From: Lysinibacillus sp. G4S2
GTDB taxonomy: Bacteria > Bacillota > Bacilli > Bacillales_A > Planococcaceae
Reading direction: 5' to 3'
Assembly: GCF_030348505.1 (NCBI RefSeq)
Contig: NZ_JAUCFJ010000002.1
Location: 4,468,001-4,532,000 of the forward strand
Length of the DNA: 64,000 nt
In this document: positions 18,890 to 28,699 of the stretch, piece after piece
Layout: each line of letters opens with the position of its first letter
Numbering within the stretch: position 1 is the stretch's first letter
The notes under the pieces: model-generated
The model's input: only the letters and a program-made list of their open reading frames with translations
Told to the model about the DNA's origin: nothing
The model's database searches: none
Position numbers and translations under genes: made by a program

Positions 18890-18942
18890 TAGACAAAAAT
18901 AAAAAGACGTTGAATATAGTCACCACTATACTTCAACGTCTT
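18890..18942 (-). terminator. Terminator/attenuator after leader ORF copy 1
   Basis: On the minus strand AAGACGTTGAA(G)TATAGT pairs with ACTATATTCAACGTCTT, then TTTTTATTTTT. The 5' arm begins inside the leader's TAA stop codon. Confidence 0.85.
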
Positions 18943-19018
18943 ACGTAAATTTAGTATGTTTAATTTTCACATCTGCCAAGCTAAAAGAAATACAATATTC
19001 TATACATTCCCGTTTCAA
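18941..19018 (-). CDS. 25-residue leader ORF, copy 1
   Basis: TTG start 8 bases after GGGAGG; the peptide has FSLADVKIKH in the middle and ends in Thr. It shares length, start codon, ribosome site, LADxKIxH core and following terminator with the ORF at 34087-34164. An extended -10 (TGATATACT, 19059-19051) lies just upstream. I think it is a translated leader peptide rather than a free effector. Confidence 0.6.
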   Translation of the reverse strand: MKRECIEYCISFSLADVKIKHTKFT

Positions 19019-19091
19019 ATGGAACACCTCCCATTAACATGAATGCATTAAGTATATCATCTTAATTAATATTAGGTGATATTTTTTTATC

Positions 19092-19346
19092 TTAAAAAAA
19101 GTCAACATCCTTGCTTTTTTGATATAGTACAGCAGGCTCAAAATCTACTCCATTTGGCCAACAAACTGTCCCAGCAATATCATCCAAGGTAACTTGTAAA
19201 AATAACTCCAAATTGTCCCTTACCTCAGCCAATAAACCACTATCATCTTTTAAAAATTTTCGAATATCCACTATACGATATTCTTGCTTATCAAACACCA
19301 ATAGCAATTTAAAATTTCGTGTTGGGATGACAAAAGTAATTCTCAT
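19092..19346 (-). CDS. DUF2442 domain protein
   Basis: 84 residues from Met at 19346 (CAGGTG upstream; a decayed paralogue at 32066 starts at the same residue). FKLLLVFDKQEYRIVDIRKF, LRD-like VRDNLELFLQV and CWPNGVDFEPAVLY are the DUF2442 signature. DUF2442 proteins often sit beside DUF4160 genes in toxin-antitoxin-like pairs, but no DUF4160 gene is nearby. Confidence 0.8.
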   Translation of the reverse strand: MRITFVIPTRNFKLLLVFDKQEYRIVDIRKFLKDDSGLLAEVRDNLELFLQVTLDDIAGTVCWPNGVDFEPAVLYQKSKDVDFF

Positions 19347-19413
19347 ACTCTGCACCTGCCCTTCCATATTTTAATCTCAAAACAATAACACACATTAGTA
19401 CATTGTCCCAATA

Positions 19414-19907
19414 CTAATTGAGTAGATTACTCAAGTTATATTTAAATCTTGTCCGTTTAAGCTCCTGTGGAATGGCAATTCCATTTTCTTTTACCCAATC
19501 CAATGAAAAACTCTTACGTTCCCTTCCATTATAAAAATGATATACAGATACAGCCTCTATATAATACGTCTCATTCACATCCCTAAAGTTGAATACAAAT
19601 CCAGCCTTTACACCATCTATGTTGCTGAATCGGTACAATGATTCGATTTGATAGGATTGGATGGCTCCAAATGGAATGGATTTTCCTTTGTGACTCTTCA
19701 ATTCTAAAGGTAGATGTTTGGCTTTTTATATAAGATAAAATCACAGGGATTTTTCACGTTTGCAAAGCCTAAATTGTCATCTTTTAATCTATAGACAAAT
19801 AGGTACTCTTTCTCTAAAACAGAGGCATAGAAGTCCTTCTCGAACTGTTTCCCAGGGTTTGAACTCTTTCCTTCTTTTCTTTTACTCTCACTTGCGGTAA
19901 TGGTCAT
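19414..19907 (-). pseudogene. recU: RecU Holliday-junction resolvase, split by a 1-base deletion
   Basis: The first part (SNPGKQFEKDFYASV, NPCDFILYKKPN) and second part (ELKSHKGKSIPFGAIQSYQI, GVKAGFVFNFRD) are consecutive pieces of RecU, including the catalytic D and ELK. They join if one T is restored in CTACCTTTAGAATTG near 19705. RecU cuts four-way junctions in recombination; mobile elements often carry their own copy. Mutation or sequencing error cannot be separated here. Confidence 0.85.
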
Positions 19908-20016
19908 GCCTTTCCTCCTCTCTTTTTCATTTTCTATTATGATAGAGGATAAACATAGATTTTATAACGATTGTTCAGTTTTACTATTACTATTAAATTT
20001 CAGCCTATATCGAAAA

Positions 20017-20039
20017 AAGTATGAACTTTTTCATACCTT
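20017..20039. promoter_or_regulatory. Palindromic operator-like site, copy 1
   Basis: AAGTATGAA and TTCATACCTT form 9-bp arms around a 4-base spacer, one base off perfect. Lies ~200 bp before the gene at 20236. Better copies occur at 20963 and 32230 in related flanks. Confidence 0.6.
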
Positions 20040-20235
20040 TTTCGTAATTCCTCTGAAATGTTATGGTCTTAATACGATAAATTAAGAACTGTTATGAAAT
20101 TATTTCGTACTTCTCTCGCAAATGTTCAGATATAGTGACGTAACAAACGCTATTGAACCCACATAATTAAAGGAGAATCTCTAAAACTACATGTTACAAT
20201 ATGTATACTAATATGATTCATTTGGAGGTAATGAA

Positions 20236-20517
20236 ATGAACAATTTACTTGAAATAATAGATATTAAATCAAACAATGGATTATATCGCATATATCTATT
20301 TTCTGATAAGAATCCATTGCCCAGACTGAAAATCTATAAAATAATCGATGAAATTGAAACTCCTGTGAAAAGTATGTATGAGGAACTAAAAAAATGGAAT
20401 GATGAATTTTCTTATAAGATTGATTATGAGCCTATAGGCAGAACAAAATTAAACACGAGGGAATTCGGTAAAGAATTCCTTAAACGATATAAAAACAAGA
20501 AGAAGGCACTGAATTAA
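20236..20517 (+). CDS. Hypothetical protein
   Basis: 93 residues, TTTGGAGGTAATGA before ATG. Basic, mixed alpha/beta (EIIDIKSNNGLYRIYLFSD, REFGKEFLKRYKNKKKALN). It is one of very few plus-strand genes in this half of the island and follows operator copy 1. No family recognised. Confidence 0.6.
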   Translation: MNNLLEIIDIKSNNGLYRIYLFSDKNPLPRLKIYKIIDEIETPVKSMYEELKKWNDEFSYKIDYEPIGRTKLNTREFGKEFLKRYKNKKKALN

Positions 20518-20577
20518 TACCCATGCCTTCATATTGACTACTACAAACTCTCTATCATGTCGAGCATGTTTCCGATA

Positions 20578-20805
20578 CTAATCTTGTTGAAGCAACTGAA
20601 ACAATTCGTCCTTAGATTCTTGTGGCAATATTTTAACGAAGTCCTGTAATCCCAGATTGTACAAACACAAGGAAAGCATTTTCGCCCTTTCGTCATCAAA
20701 TGGCAGGAAAAACCCATCAACTAACTCCAATTTATTTTCCGCTGGTGTATACTCTTGATACATCTCATAATTCACTGGCTGCCCTGCTCTTTTAGGAATC
20801 AGCAT
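20578..20805 (-). CDS. Conserved small hypothetical protein (MLIPK family)
   Basis: 75 residues: MLIPKRAGQPVNYEMYQEYT, ENKLELVDGFFLPFDDERAK, then LLYNLGL-like and an acidic end. GGAAGGAG precedes ATG. The pattern ENKLELVDG-x-L followed by a leucine-rich C-terminus recurs in a frameshifted paralogue at 31715-31989, which shows the pair came from duplication. Function unknown. Confidence 0.65.
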   Translation of the reverse strand: MLIPKRAGQPVNYEMYQEYTPAENKLELVDGFFLPFDDERAKMLSLCLYNLGLQDFVKILPQESKDELFQLLQQD

Positions 20806-21648
20806 AATATCTTAACTCCTTCCCCCATGTTTTTAAACAGCAATTCACAAACTTCTATATGTAACTTGATAATAACAGATACCTTAACCTTAACATGTGT
20901 TATCGATTATAATGTAAAATACGGTCAGAGTATAACCTATACCATTTTCATCATTTAGCGAAACAAGTATGAACTTTTTCATACTTGTTCTGTATTTACT
21001 CTAAACTATTTCGAAATAAATATGAGGAAGTATGAACTTTTATGAAATTCTTTCTCACATGTTCAGATAAAATTAAGTAACAAACACTATTTGAATCCAC
21101 TTCATTAAGTGTAACCAAGCCATTATATGAAACCAAATAAACCCTCAATGGTACATTTAGTTAAGAAACCGAAAAAGGTCAGTAACTATTTCGAGAAAAA
21201 GGGATGAATCATATGAAAAAATATCCCTCGGTGCACTCCATTCACTTCGGGAAATTCAATATTTTAGAGGGTGCAGTTTATCCCCTTAAATGTTTTAGTT
21301 ATCAGATGTTTTTATAATTTAGATTTTATTATTAAGTGTTTTTTTGAAATTTTTTACCTATATAGGTTTACATATTCCAAAAATCGGAAACAGTAAAAAA
21401 CTTTTATATCAATGGTTTGATGGTGGTAAACGCTTTAATATTTCGTCATTTAATAATTGCTAAAAATAAAGCTTTTGTCTGCATGACAACGAGTAAAAAA
21501 TAGACTTTTTCCTACTATTATATAAAGTAGTTAAACATTAAAAGGTTTTACGAAGTCCCTAAAATACCTGTATATCCCTCCCCTTTTGTGGGAATCGTTT
21601 CCGTACGTAAAAAAGGCAAATCAAAATACCAAAGCTATGCCTATACAA
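20806..21648. other. Duplicated regulatory backbone segment (copy 2), no intact gene
   Basis: Segment ~20850-21215 aligns with 32140-32485: ACTTGATAATAACAG, ACCTATACCATTTTCAT, the palindrome, TAACAAACACTATTTGAA, GAAACCAAATAAAC and AAAAAGGTCAGTAACTATTT. In copy 3 a small membrane-protein gene follows; here only a decayed start (ATG 21213) remains. The rest to 21648 shows nothing I can name. Confidence 0.75.
20963..20988. promoter_or_regulatory. Palindromic operator-like site, copy 2
   Basis: Perfect 11-bp arms ACAAGTATGAA and TTCATACTTGT with spacer CTTT. Lies between minus-strand and plus-strand members of the duplicated module, so it could control both directions. Confidence 0.7.
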
Positions 21649-21649
21649 A

Positions 21650-21688
21650 AAGATAGTTCCCTCGCATAAAGCTTGGAAACTATCCTAT
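21650..21688 (-). terminator. Terminator of the type I restriction operon
   Basis: On the minus strand GGATAGTTTCC pairs with GGGAACTATC, followed by TTTTTG, directly after the metallopeptidase stop. Confidence 0.85.
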
Positions 21689-21689
21689 A

Positions 21690-22421
21690 TTAAAGTTCAC
21701 GTACAATTTCTTCGTCTAATATTTTCTTACGCTTTTCCCAATCTGGCATTAGCGTAAATAACATATTATAAAAGCTATCGCTATGATTGTTGTACTTAAA
21801 GTGAACTAATTCGTGTAAGATAACATAATCAATGCAGTATTTAGGGGCCTTAATAAGCTCCGTATTAATCAAAATCGTCTTGTTATCGATTTGTGCTGAA
21901 CCCCAGCGGGCCTTCATCATTCGAATTTCGAGCGATGGTCTTTCAACGCCGTACTTTTCAATTAATACCAGCATCTTATTTAATGACTCGCCAAATACTT
22001 TATATGCCTTTTCCTTATACCAGGCATCCATCATTTTCTCTTTTTTCGAGAAGTCTGTTGGATTTTGGAGCTGTAAATATATAAAACCTCGAAAATACTT
22101 CACCGTTTCATTTGTTGACTGTTCAACGCGTAAACGATATTGTTTCCCTAAGTATTTGAACGACTCACCACTCACGTATTCACGCTCGTTCTGCTTTAGC
22201 GGGAGCACTTCTTCAAATTGTTTTATATGCTTTATAATCCATTGACCTTTACTTTTCACAAAATCATATATAAAATTCAAAGGAACTTTTTCATTAGCTG
22301 AGACATGAACCGTCATATCAGGCTTAATGTTTAAATTCACATTTTTGACATCTTTTCTTTCAACGAAAAAATCAATAAACTGATTGCCAAAGTGAATTTG
22401 ATGTTTCTCCATATTACTCAC
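21690..22421 (-). CDS. YgjP/SprT-like zinc metallopeptidase in the hsd operon
   Basis: 243 residues. HELVHFKYNNHS supplies the HExxH-like zinc site with a downstream His, and the N-terminal ~150 residues form the usual beta domain (SGESFKYLGKQYRLRVE). Members of this family often lie directly after hsdR; their role is unknown, and protection from restriction alleviation or turnover of HsdR has been guessed. Starts 4 bases after hsdR ends, so translated with it. Confidence 0.88.
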   Translation of the reverse strand: MSNMEKHQIHFGNQFIDFFVERKDVKNVNLNIKPDMTVHVSANEKVPLNFIYDFVKSKGQWIIKHIKQFEEVLPLKQNEREYVSGESFKYLGKQYRLRVEQSTNETVKYFRGFIYLQLQNPTDFSKKEKMMDAWYKEKAYKVFGESLNKMLVLIEKYGVERPSLEIRMMKARWGSAQIDNKTILINTELIKAPKYCIDYVILHELVHFKYNNHSDSFYNMLFTLMPDWEKRKKILDEEIVREL

Positions 22422-22425
22422 TACC

Positions 22426-25400
22426 TTAATAACGTTTGATGGCTACTGTTTTTATTTGTTCAATTACTTTATCAATTGTATCGAAATCTAATGTTACATT
22501 ATATTCTTTCGAGAAATCAAACAATAAATCATCAATGTCCTGTGCAATACGGTTGTGAATTTGCAGATTATTATACCAATCCACTTTTTGATGCTGTTTA
22601 ATAATTTCGTCCATCTTTAATGCTAAGTTTGCAAGGTCTTCATCACCATAAGGAGACTGCTCATCCTTCGTAGTTAATATATCTCTTGCCACCCCGTAAA
22701 ACGCTTGTGCGTGACTATTATCTTTAATTGCAATTGGATAAGCTTCTTTGGACTCGCCTTGACGAAATTCTTTTAATAATTTATTCATCGAATTCAAATA
22801 GTCAGCTTCTGAGATACGCTTTTCTTTATATTCATCAATAACCGCCTGGATTCGCTCTGAAAACTTTTTATAATAAGCAGGGTTTTCATCCCATTTTGCG
22901 CTGACACTTTTCGTTAAACGTGTACGAATTGCATCCGCCTTAGCACGTTTCGACCCAAGACGCTCAATCTCTTCCTCAAATGCTCGTTCATTTAAAATAT
23001 CAACTGGGTTGGTAATACGTATAATTTGCTCTGCTGAAATATATTGGTCCATTAGCTTCTGCATTTTAGCTTCGTATTCCTTATAATCAATTGTATCGGA
23101 ATAGCGAAGTTTCACGCTTTTCCGAAGCTCTTGAAAGAATTTTAAATCCTTCTTATACTTTCCAAGTTCATCAGGCTGTAAGGTATTATAAATACTCTCT
23201 GATTCTAATGCAATGGCGAGATTACGTCCAAATTTACTTAGCGTATCATAGAAGTCATTGCGCAGTTCTTCATCCTCTAATAACACTTCGTATTCTTCAA
23301 CATCCGATTTATTTCGAATCGGCGCAAAAATGTCCCATAATTCTGAATGATGTTGACGAAGTTCGCCAATAACTGTAATAATATCGTAAATTGCACCTTG
23401 AATATCTTCAGGGTCAAAGTTTTCAAATCCAGCGCCTGAATACATCTGTAAAGCTACATCTAACTTTTCAAGCAATCCACGATAATCTATGATAAGGCCG
23501 TAATCTTTACCCTCATAAAGTCGGTTAACGCGGGCGATTGCTTGTAATAGCGTATGCTCTTTCATTGGCTTATCAATATATAAAATAGAGGCTCTTGGCG
23601 CATCAAAGCCTGTAAGCAATTTATCTACAACAATTAATAAATCGATGTCGTCACCATTAATGAATTCATCTTTAATCGTATCTTCGTAGGCATCCGCAGT
23701 ACCATATCGATTCATCATCTTCTTCCAAAAGCGTTGAATTTTATCAGTGGATTCTTCATCAATCGTTTCATGACCCTCACGCTCATCTGGCTTAGAAATT
23801 ACTACTTCACATTTCAAATCCCCTAAATCTTCAAACGCCTCTAAATAACGAATTGCTTCCATCTTGCTATTGGTTGCAAGCATCGCCTTAAATTGCGAGC
23901 CTTGCGTTTTATAGTTACGTGTAAAATGCTCATTAATGTCAAAAGCAATCATGGTAATTCGTTGGTCTGAGGAAGCAATTCGCTCGAAATGTGCCCACTT
24001 CTTCATTACTTCTTCTTTTTGTTTATCGTTTAAGTTACGTGTAATCATATTTAAACGATTATCAATGGCTATCTTATTCACCGTTTGGTCGACCATTTTC
24101 CCTTCATACAACAAAGGAACAGTTGCTTTATCTTTAACACCATCTGCAATCGTATACTTATGAATAAGCTTACCGAACTTAATCATCGTGCTCTTTTCTT
24201 TCTTCATCAAAGGCGTCCCTGTAAAGCCCAGATACGAGGCATTTGGAAAAACTTTTTTCATTTTATAGTGAAGCTCACCGTATTGTGTACGGTGTGATTC
24301 ATCAACAAGTACAAAAATATCTTTTGATTCCTGTGGTTCCAACTTAATTGAAGCTATGTCAAACTTATGCACCAAGGTTGTAACAATATCTGCCTTATTA
24401 TCATTTATTAGTGAAACCAAATGAGTAGCTGAACGCGCTCGACTTGCTTTTAAACGTGTATGATTAAATGTCTTATAAATCTGTTTATCCAGTTCTTTAC
24501 GGTCCGTTACCACTACAACTTGTGGGTTATGACCTGATAACTCCGATAAAATGTAACGCGTCAACATAACCATCGTCAGCGATTTACCTGAGCCTTGTGT
24601 ATGCCAGATAACACCTGATTGACGATTCCCATTTTCATCTCGCTCTTCAATTGTACTGAGGATTTTTTTAATCGCAAAATACTGCTGATAACGTGCTACC
24701 TTTTTAACATTCTTATCAAACAATGTGAAGAAAGACGTCAGTTCTAATAATCGAGCAGGATGGAACAATGAAATGATATTCTTATCCTGCGTAGTTGGTA
24801 AGCGATTTGCTATTACTTGTAACAATTGCTCTAACCAATCTTCCTCTTCTTCCTTCCAAATAGACCAGAACTTTTTAGGCGTACCACACGTTGCATATTG
24901 TGTTTCATTTTTATTAGTAGACATTACAATTTGCACGAACTTAAATAATTGTGGAATATAGTCACTTTTTTGATTGCGAATCATCTGGCTAATGCCTTGC
25001 TCCATTGAAATCGAAGCCTTTTTACATTCAATCACCCCAAATGGAATACCATTAATAAAAAGGACAATGTCTGGACGTGCAAGTCCTCGGCCATCTGTGC
25101 GTTCTACTGAAAACTCTTCAACTACATGAAAGACGTTATTTTCAATGTTATCCCAATCAATAAACTGTATTGTAAATGATTGCTTTGAACCATCTGGAAG
25201 CAGTTCTGTATAACTTCTTCCTAACATCATTGTTTCATAAATCTTTTCATTCGCTTTCACAAGTCCACTTGTTAAAGGCTCGTCTAAATCACGTATCGCC
25301 TGTTGAATATTATTTTCACCGAATTGATATGTGGTTCCTTTATATTCATAGCTATTCAGTTTTCTTAACTGCTCTTCTAAAATTGTTCGGAGCAAAACAT

Positions 25401-25527
25401 CATAAAGGCTCCCACGCATTTTCTCTGCTTCTTCAATTGGAATATATGTGTACCCTACTCTTTGTAATACTTCAAGCGCGGGCTGTTGACTAATATTAAT
25501 TTCATCATAAAGTTGCTGAGTGGACAT
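22426..25527 (-). CDS. hsdR: Type I restriction enzyme, R subunit (HsdR)
   Basis: 1033 residues, full length. The N-terminal nuclease has D153 (ARPDIVLF) and E167-C-K169 (VIECKKA). The motor has Walker A QGSGKS at ~311-316, DESHRTQYG, TGTPLM and the QAIARVNRLY arginine-finger region; a helical C-terminus should dock on HsdM2S. It translocates DNA using ATP and cuts when two enzymes collide on unmethylated DNA. No frameshift or missing motif. Confidence 0.96.
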   Translation of the reverse strand: MSTQQLYDEINISQQPALEVLQRVGYTYIPIEEAEKMRGSLYDVLLRTILEEQLRKLNSYEYKGTTYQFGENNIQQAIRDLDEPLTSGLVKANEKIYETMMLGRSYTELLPDGSKQSFTIQFIDWDNIENNVFHVVEEFSVERTDGRGLARPDIVLFINGIPFGVIECKKASISMEQGISQMIRNQKSDYIPQLFKFVQIVMSTNKNETQYATCGTPKKFWSIWKEEEEDWLEQLLQVIANRLPTTQDKNIISLFHPARLLELTSFFTLFDKNVKKVARYQQYFAIKKILSTIEERDENGNRQSGVIWHTQGSGKSLTMVMLTRYILSELSGHNPQVVVVTDRKELDKQIYKTFNHTRLKASRARSATHLVSLINDNKADIVTTLVHKFDIASIKLEPQESKDIFVLVDESHRTQYGELHYKMKKVFPNASYLGFTGTPLMKKEKSTMIKFGKLIHKYTIADGVKDKATVPLLYEGKMVDQTVNKIAIDNRLNMITRNLNDKQKEEVMKKWAHFERIASSDQRITMIAFDINEHFTRNYKTQGSQFKAMLATNSKMEAIRYLEAFEDLGDLKCEVVISKPDEREGHETIDEESTDKIQRFWKKMMNRYGTADAYEDTIKDEFINGDDIDLLIVVDKLLTGFDAPRASILYIDKPMKEHTLLQAIARVNRLYEGKDYGLIIDYRGLLEKLDVALQMYSGAGFENFDPEDIQGAIYDIITVIGELRQHHSELWDIFAPIRNKSDVEEYEVLLEDEELRNDFYDTLSKFGRNLAIALESESIYNTLQPDELGKYKKDLKFFQELRKSVKLRYSDTIDYKEYEAKMQKLMDQYISAEQIIRITNPVDILNERAFEEEIERLGSKRAKADAIRTRLTKSVSAKWDENPAYYKKFSERIQAVIDEYKEKRISEADYLNSMNKLLKEFRQGESKEAYPIAIKDNSHAQAFYGVARDILTTKDEQSPYGDEDLANLALKMDEIIKQHQKVDWYNNLQIHNRIAQDIDDLLFDFSKEYNVTLDFDTIDKVIEQIKTVAIKRY

Positions 25528-25572
25528 AATGCCACCTCCAATCTATTAATGAAGGTAAAAAGAGTAAGGGTA

Positions 25573-26745
25573 TTATACCTTTATTCGGGTTTTCCCTGTT
25601 AGAAGTTGTTGCATTAGTGCTTTTTTCTGATTATTTAATTCTTCAAGCTCTTTATATAAAAGGGATAGGTTTCTGTCAAATACCTGTAATACTTTTGAAA
25701 TTGCAATTTGTTCTTCTTCTGGAGGCACATTAATTATTAACTCTTTAATATCATTGCTGTTCACCGCTTCAAAAGTACTTCCTTGCGCAATCTTACCCCA
25801 CATATTTTCTTTCCGTATTAATTGATAATATAAATAATCTTGATTAATAGTTCCTTTAATTGCACAAACACCCCTACCTATACATGCTTCGTGCTCCGAA
25901 AAAGCTATGCTTCCGACTGGTGCTCTAACCGTCATCAAAATATCTCCTGGCATACAGATTTTAGTAGGCGTTGTCGTCCAAGTTCGTGGTATTGTTCTTC
26001 TATTTTTAATATCAGCATTGCCTTGAATTAAAGGAATACCTTCTTTTGAATCGTTATAGCTATCTGAGTTAGGCGATTGTCCCATTATAACCCGCGCCAC
26101 ATTACCTAATTTTTCCTTCGTCCATTCATCCCTAAAACCAGGTAATCTAATCTCACCTCTAAGTAACTTCTGCATTAATCCATTCATTTGCTTTTCTACC
26201 GGTTTGATTAGTTCTTCTTTCCCTTTAATTAATTTGTCAGAAGTAATAAGAACTGAAGCTATTTTTTTTTGCTCCTTAATATCTGTAGGTAAAAGAATTT
26301 CAACTTCTTCAAACTCTTTCTGCCCCAAAGTTTTATTTCTACCGGCTCCCCCTGGTGAAGCTAAATTTAATAAATACTTTCCTCTGGGAGATTTAAATAA
26401 ATAAGTAATAAAATCTAAATCTAAAACCCCTTTTTTTGGTCTATACATAGGGAATCTATGTGATGCTATATACCCTCTATCTTTATCTGTAGTCCGTGCT
26501 ACTGCCATTTCCCATGCAAAAACAATATTAACAATAAAACAATCAGGTTCTACCCAAAAAACTGACTTATTACCTAATTGCTCACCAGTGACTGCCTCTT
26601 TATAAAAAATACCTTTTCCATGCGAACGAATTCCTATTTGAGTGTACTTTTCATCCTTTATTACTTCAACTGGATTTCTAACTCTATCAAAAATATCTTT
26701 AACTTTGAAAATACCCCATCCTTTAGGAATTTTCTCTTTACTCAT
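25573..26745 (-). CDS. hsdS: Type I restriction enzyme, S subunit (HsdS)
   Basis: 390 residues from ATG 26745 behind AGAGG. Two target-recognition domains (~8-150 and ~205-345) are each followed by a conserved helix: EQKKIASVLITSDKLIKGKE and EEEQIAISKVLQVFDRNLSL. It chooses the bipartite DNA target; the sequence recognised cannot be told by eye. It lies between hsdM and hsdR. A decayed second S fragment sits upstream of hsdM. Confidence 0.93.
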   Translation of the reverse strand: MSKEKIPKGWGIFKVKDIFDRVRNPVEVIKDEKYTQIGIRSHGKGIFYKEAVTGEQLGNKSVFWVEPDCFIVNIVFAWEMAVARTTDKDRGYIASHRFPMYRPKKGVLDLDFITYLFKSPRGKYLLNLASPGGAGRNKTLGQKEFEEVEILLPTDIKEQKKIASVLITSDKLIKGKEELIKPVEKQMNGLMQKLLRGEIRLPGFRDEWTKEKLGNVARVIMGQSPNSDSYNDSKEGIPLIQGNADIKNRRTIPRTWTTTPTKICMPGDILMTVRAPVGSIAFSEHEACIGRGVCAIKGTINQDYLYYQLIRKENMWGKIAQGSTFEAVNSNDIKELIINVPPEEEQIAISKVLQVFDRNLSLLYKELEELNNQKKALMQQLLTGKTRIKV

Positions 26746-26854
26746 ATATACCATCCTCTATTTATCAAGCTTTCGTTATCAATCTGTTCACCAAAAATAT
26801 TTAAATTTATTACTAACCCCTTTTACCGAATTAGTAAAAGGAGCCACTGATAAG

Positions 26855-28384
26855 TTACATTCCTAATTCCTTCAAATATTTCTCCATCTCTGCTTCAACT
26901 ACTTTTAATTCCTCTTTGATATTCATAATCTTTTGCTTCACTACTTCCATATCAACAGGCTCTTCCTCTTCGAACGTGTCTACATAACGTGGAATATTTA
27001 AATTAAAATCGTTCTCTTTAATTTCCTCAAATGTTGCTACATATGAATACTTATCAATTGTTTCTCGGTTATCATATGTCTCCATAATTTCTTGCAAGTC
27101 TTCTTCGCGCAGTTTATTTTGATTTTTACCTTTTTCGTAATGTTCTTCACTCGATGCATCAATGAATAACACATCTTTACGCGTCCGATTTTTCTTAAAT
27201 ACAAGTACACACGCAGGAATATCTGTGCCATAGAAAAGCCCTTTTGGTAAGCCAATAACCGTATCAAGCAAATTCATCTCAATAATTTGTTTACGAATTT
27301 TGCCTTCACTTGCACCTCGGAATAACACCCCATGAGGTAAAATTGTTGCCATCGTTCCGTTCTCGGCTAAAGAATAAAGCATATGCTGTATAAACGCATA
27401 ATCACCTTTTGAAGTCGGTGGTACACCCCAATCAAATCGGCGATGTTCATCTAAACTTGCATCCATCTTAAACTTGCTATCTGTATTTTCTTCACCTACA
27501 AAACCCATTGTCCATTTATCTAACGAGAACGGAGGGTTCGCTACGATTTTTTGGAACTTCATTAGCTTGCCCTCTTCTAAATGAAGTGGATTTGCTAATG
27601 TGTCTCCCCACTCGATATTTGCATCATCAATACCATGTAAGTACATGTTCATTAATGCTAAAGAATGCGTTGCACCATTGCGTTCTTGTCCATAAATTGC
27701 TACCTTTTTATTAGGAACTTGCTTTGCTACACGAATTAATAATGAACCTGACCCACAAGTTGGGTCATAAATACGGTCATTCTCTTGTGGTTTTACTAAA
27801 CGAGCTAATAATTCTGATGCCATTGTTGGCGTGTAAAACTCTCCACCTTTTTTACCTGCATCAGATGCAAAACGTTCAATCATATATTGATAAGAATCAC
27901 CAATAATATCTCCATCAGCTACAACAGATGGTCTAAGTGTTAATTTGTTGAAGTCCTCTAATAAAGAACGTAACATCGCATTTCGCTCTTTTGTTTTCCC
28001 TAAAATCGCTTCGCTGTTAAAATCGATATTACGAAACACCCCACGAAGCTTACCTGTATTTTCATTTTCAATACGTTCTAATACTTTATTGATGGTTTCA
28101 CCTATTTCAGCTTCATTTCGATTGCTGTATAAGTAGTCGAAAGTTGACTTTTCATCTAATACAAAGCGTTCACGTGCTATTGCACGTTGAATACGCTGTT
28201 CATCACCGTCATAACGTGCTGTATATTCTTCTAAATGCTCTTTATATGAATCACTCAAATATTTAATGAACAGCATTGTTAAAATGTAATCCTTATAAAT
28301 ACTCGAATCAATTTTTCCGCGGAATGTATCTGCGGCCTGCCATTGTACACTATTGATTTGTTCTTGCGTTACTTTTCCAGTCAT
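26855..28384 (-). CDS. hsdM: Type I restriction enzyme, M subunit (HsdM)
   Basis: 509 residues. N-terminal helical HsdM_N domain (residues ~10-150), then an N6-adenine methylase: SAM-binding DPTCGSGSLL at 207-216 and catalytic NPPF at 283-286. It methylates the host target so HsdR spares it. Ribosome site GGAGG overlaps the end of an hsdS relic. First gene of the M-S-R-peptidase operon. Confidence 0.96.
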   Translation of the reverse strand: MTGKVTQEQINSVQWQAADTFRGKIDSSIYKDYILTMLFIKYLSDSYKEHLEEYTARYDGDEQRIQRAIARERFVLDEKSTFDYLYSNRNEAEIGETINKVLERIENENTGKLRGVFRNIDFNSEAILGKTKERNAMLRSLLEDFNKLTLRPSVVADGDIIGDSYQYMIERFASDAGKKGGEFYTPTMASELLARLVKPQENDRIYDPTCGSGSLLIRVAKQVPNKKVAIYGQERNGATHSLALMNMYLHGIDDANIEWGDTLANPLHLEEGKLMKFQKIVANPPFSLDKWTMGFVGEENTDSKFKMDASLDEHRRFDWGVPPTSKGDYAFIQHMLYSLAENGTMATILPHGVLFRGASEGKIRKQIIEMNLLDTVIGLPKGLFYGTDIPACVLVFKKNRTRKDVLFIDASSEEHYEKGKNQNKLREEDLQEIMETYDNRETIDKYSYVATFEEIKENDFNLNIPRYVDTFEEEEPVDMEVVKQKIMNIKEELKVVEAEMEKYLKELGM

Positions 28385-28395
28385 GTAACTTCCTC

Positions 28396-28655
28396 CTAAT
28401 TCGTTCCTTGTAGCACTTTATTTGTTAATGCGTTAAAGAGCTTTTCTTTTTCTTCAATTAAATATGTTAACAGCTGTTTTCCCTTCAAATGAAGCTTATA
28501 CAGTTGAACAATGTTTTGTTGCTTTTCAAGTGCAATTTGCTCTATCGGTATCGCACTGTTGCTTTTTTCTTACTTGGGATACATGGTCCCAGCTGAACCA
28601 TTTTCTAATTCTTTCTTTACGAAAGTCGTATTCATATACCATGCTACATACTAAG
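28396..28655 (-). pseudogene. HsdS C-terminal remnant before hsdM
   Basis: One frame reads YVAWYMNTTFVKKELENG, SAGTMYPK, TAA, then IPIEQIALEKQQNIVQLYKL and EEKEKLFNALTNKVLQG. This is the end of an S subunit, broken by one ochre codon and lacking ~300 N-terminal residues. Its stop codon abuts the hsdM ribosome site, so it once sat in the operon. Confidence 0.8.
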
Positions 28656-28699
28656 TTAAAAAGCATTCTGTTTGCACCTCTCTCACCGCAAATGTAAAA

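Noticed and set aside
28464-28697. 77-residue plus-strand ORF near hsdM
   Set aside because: Antisense of the HsdS remnant, which has real protein similarity on the minus strand.
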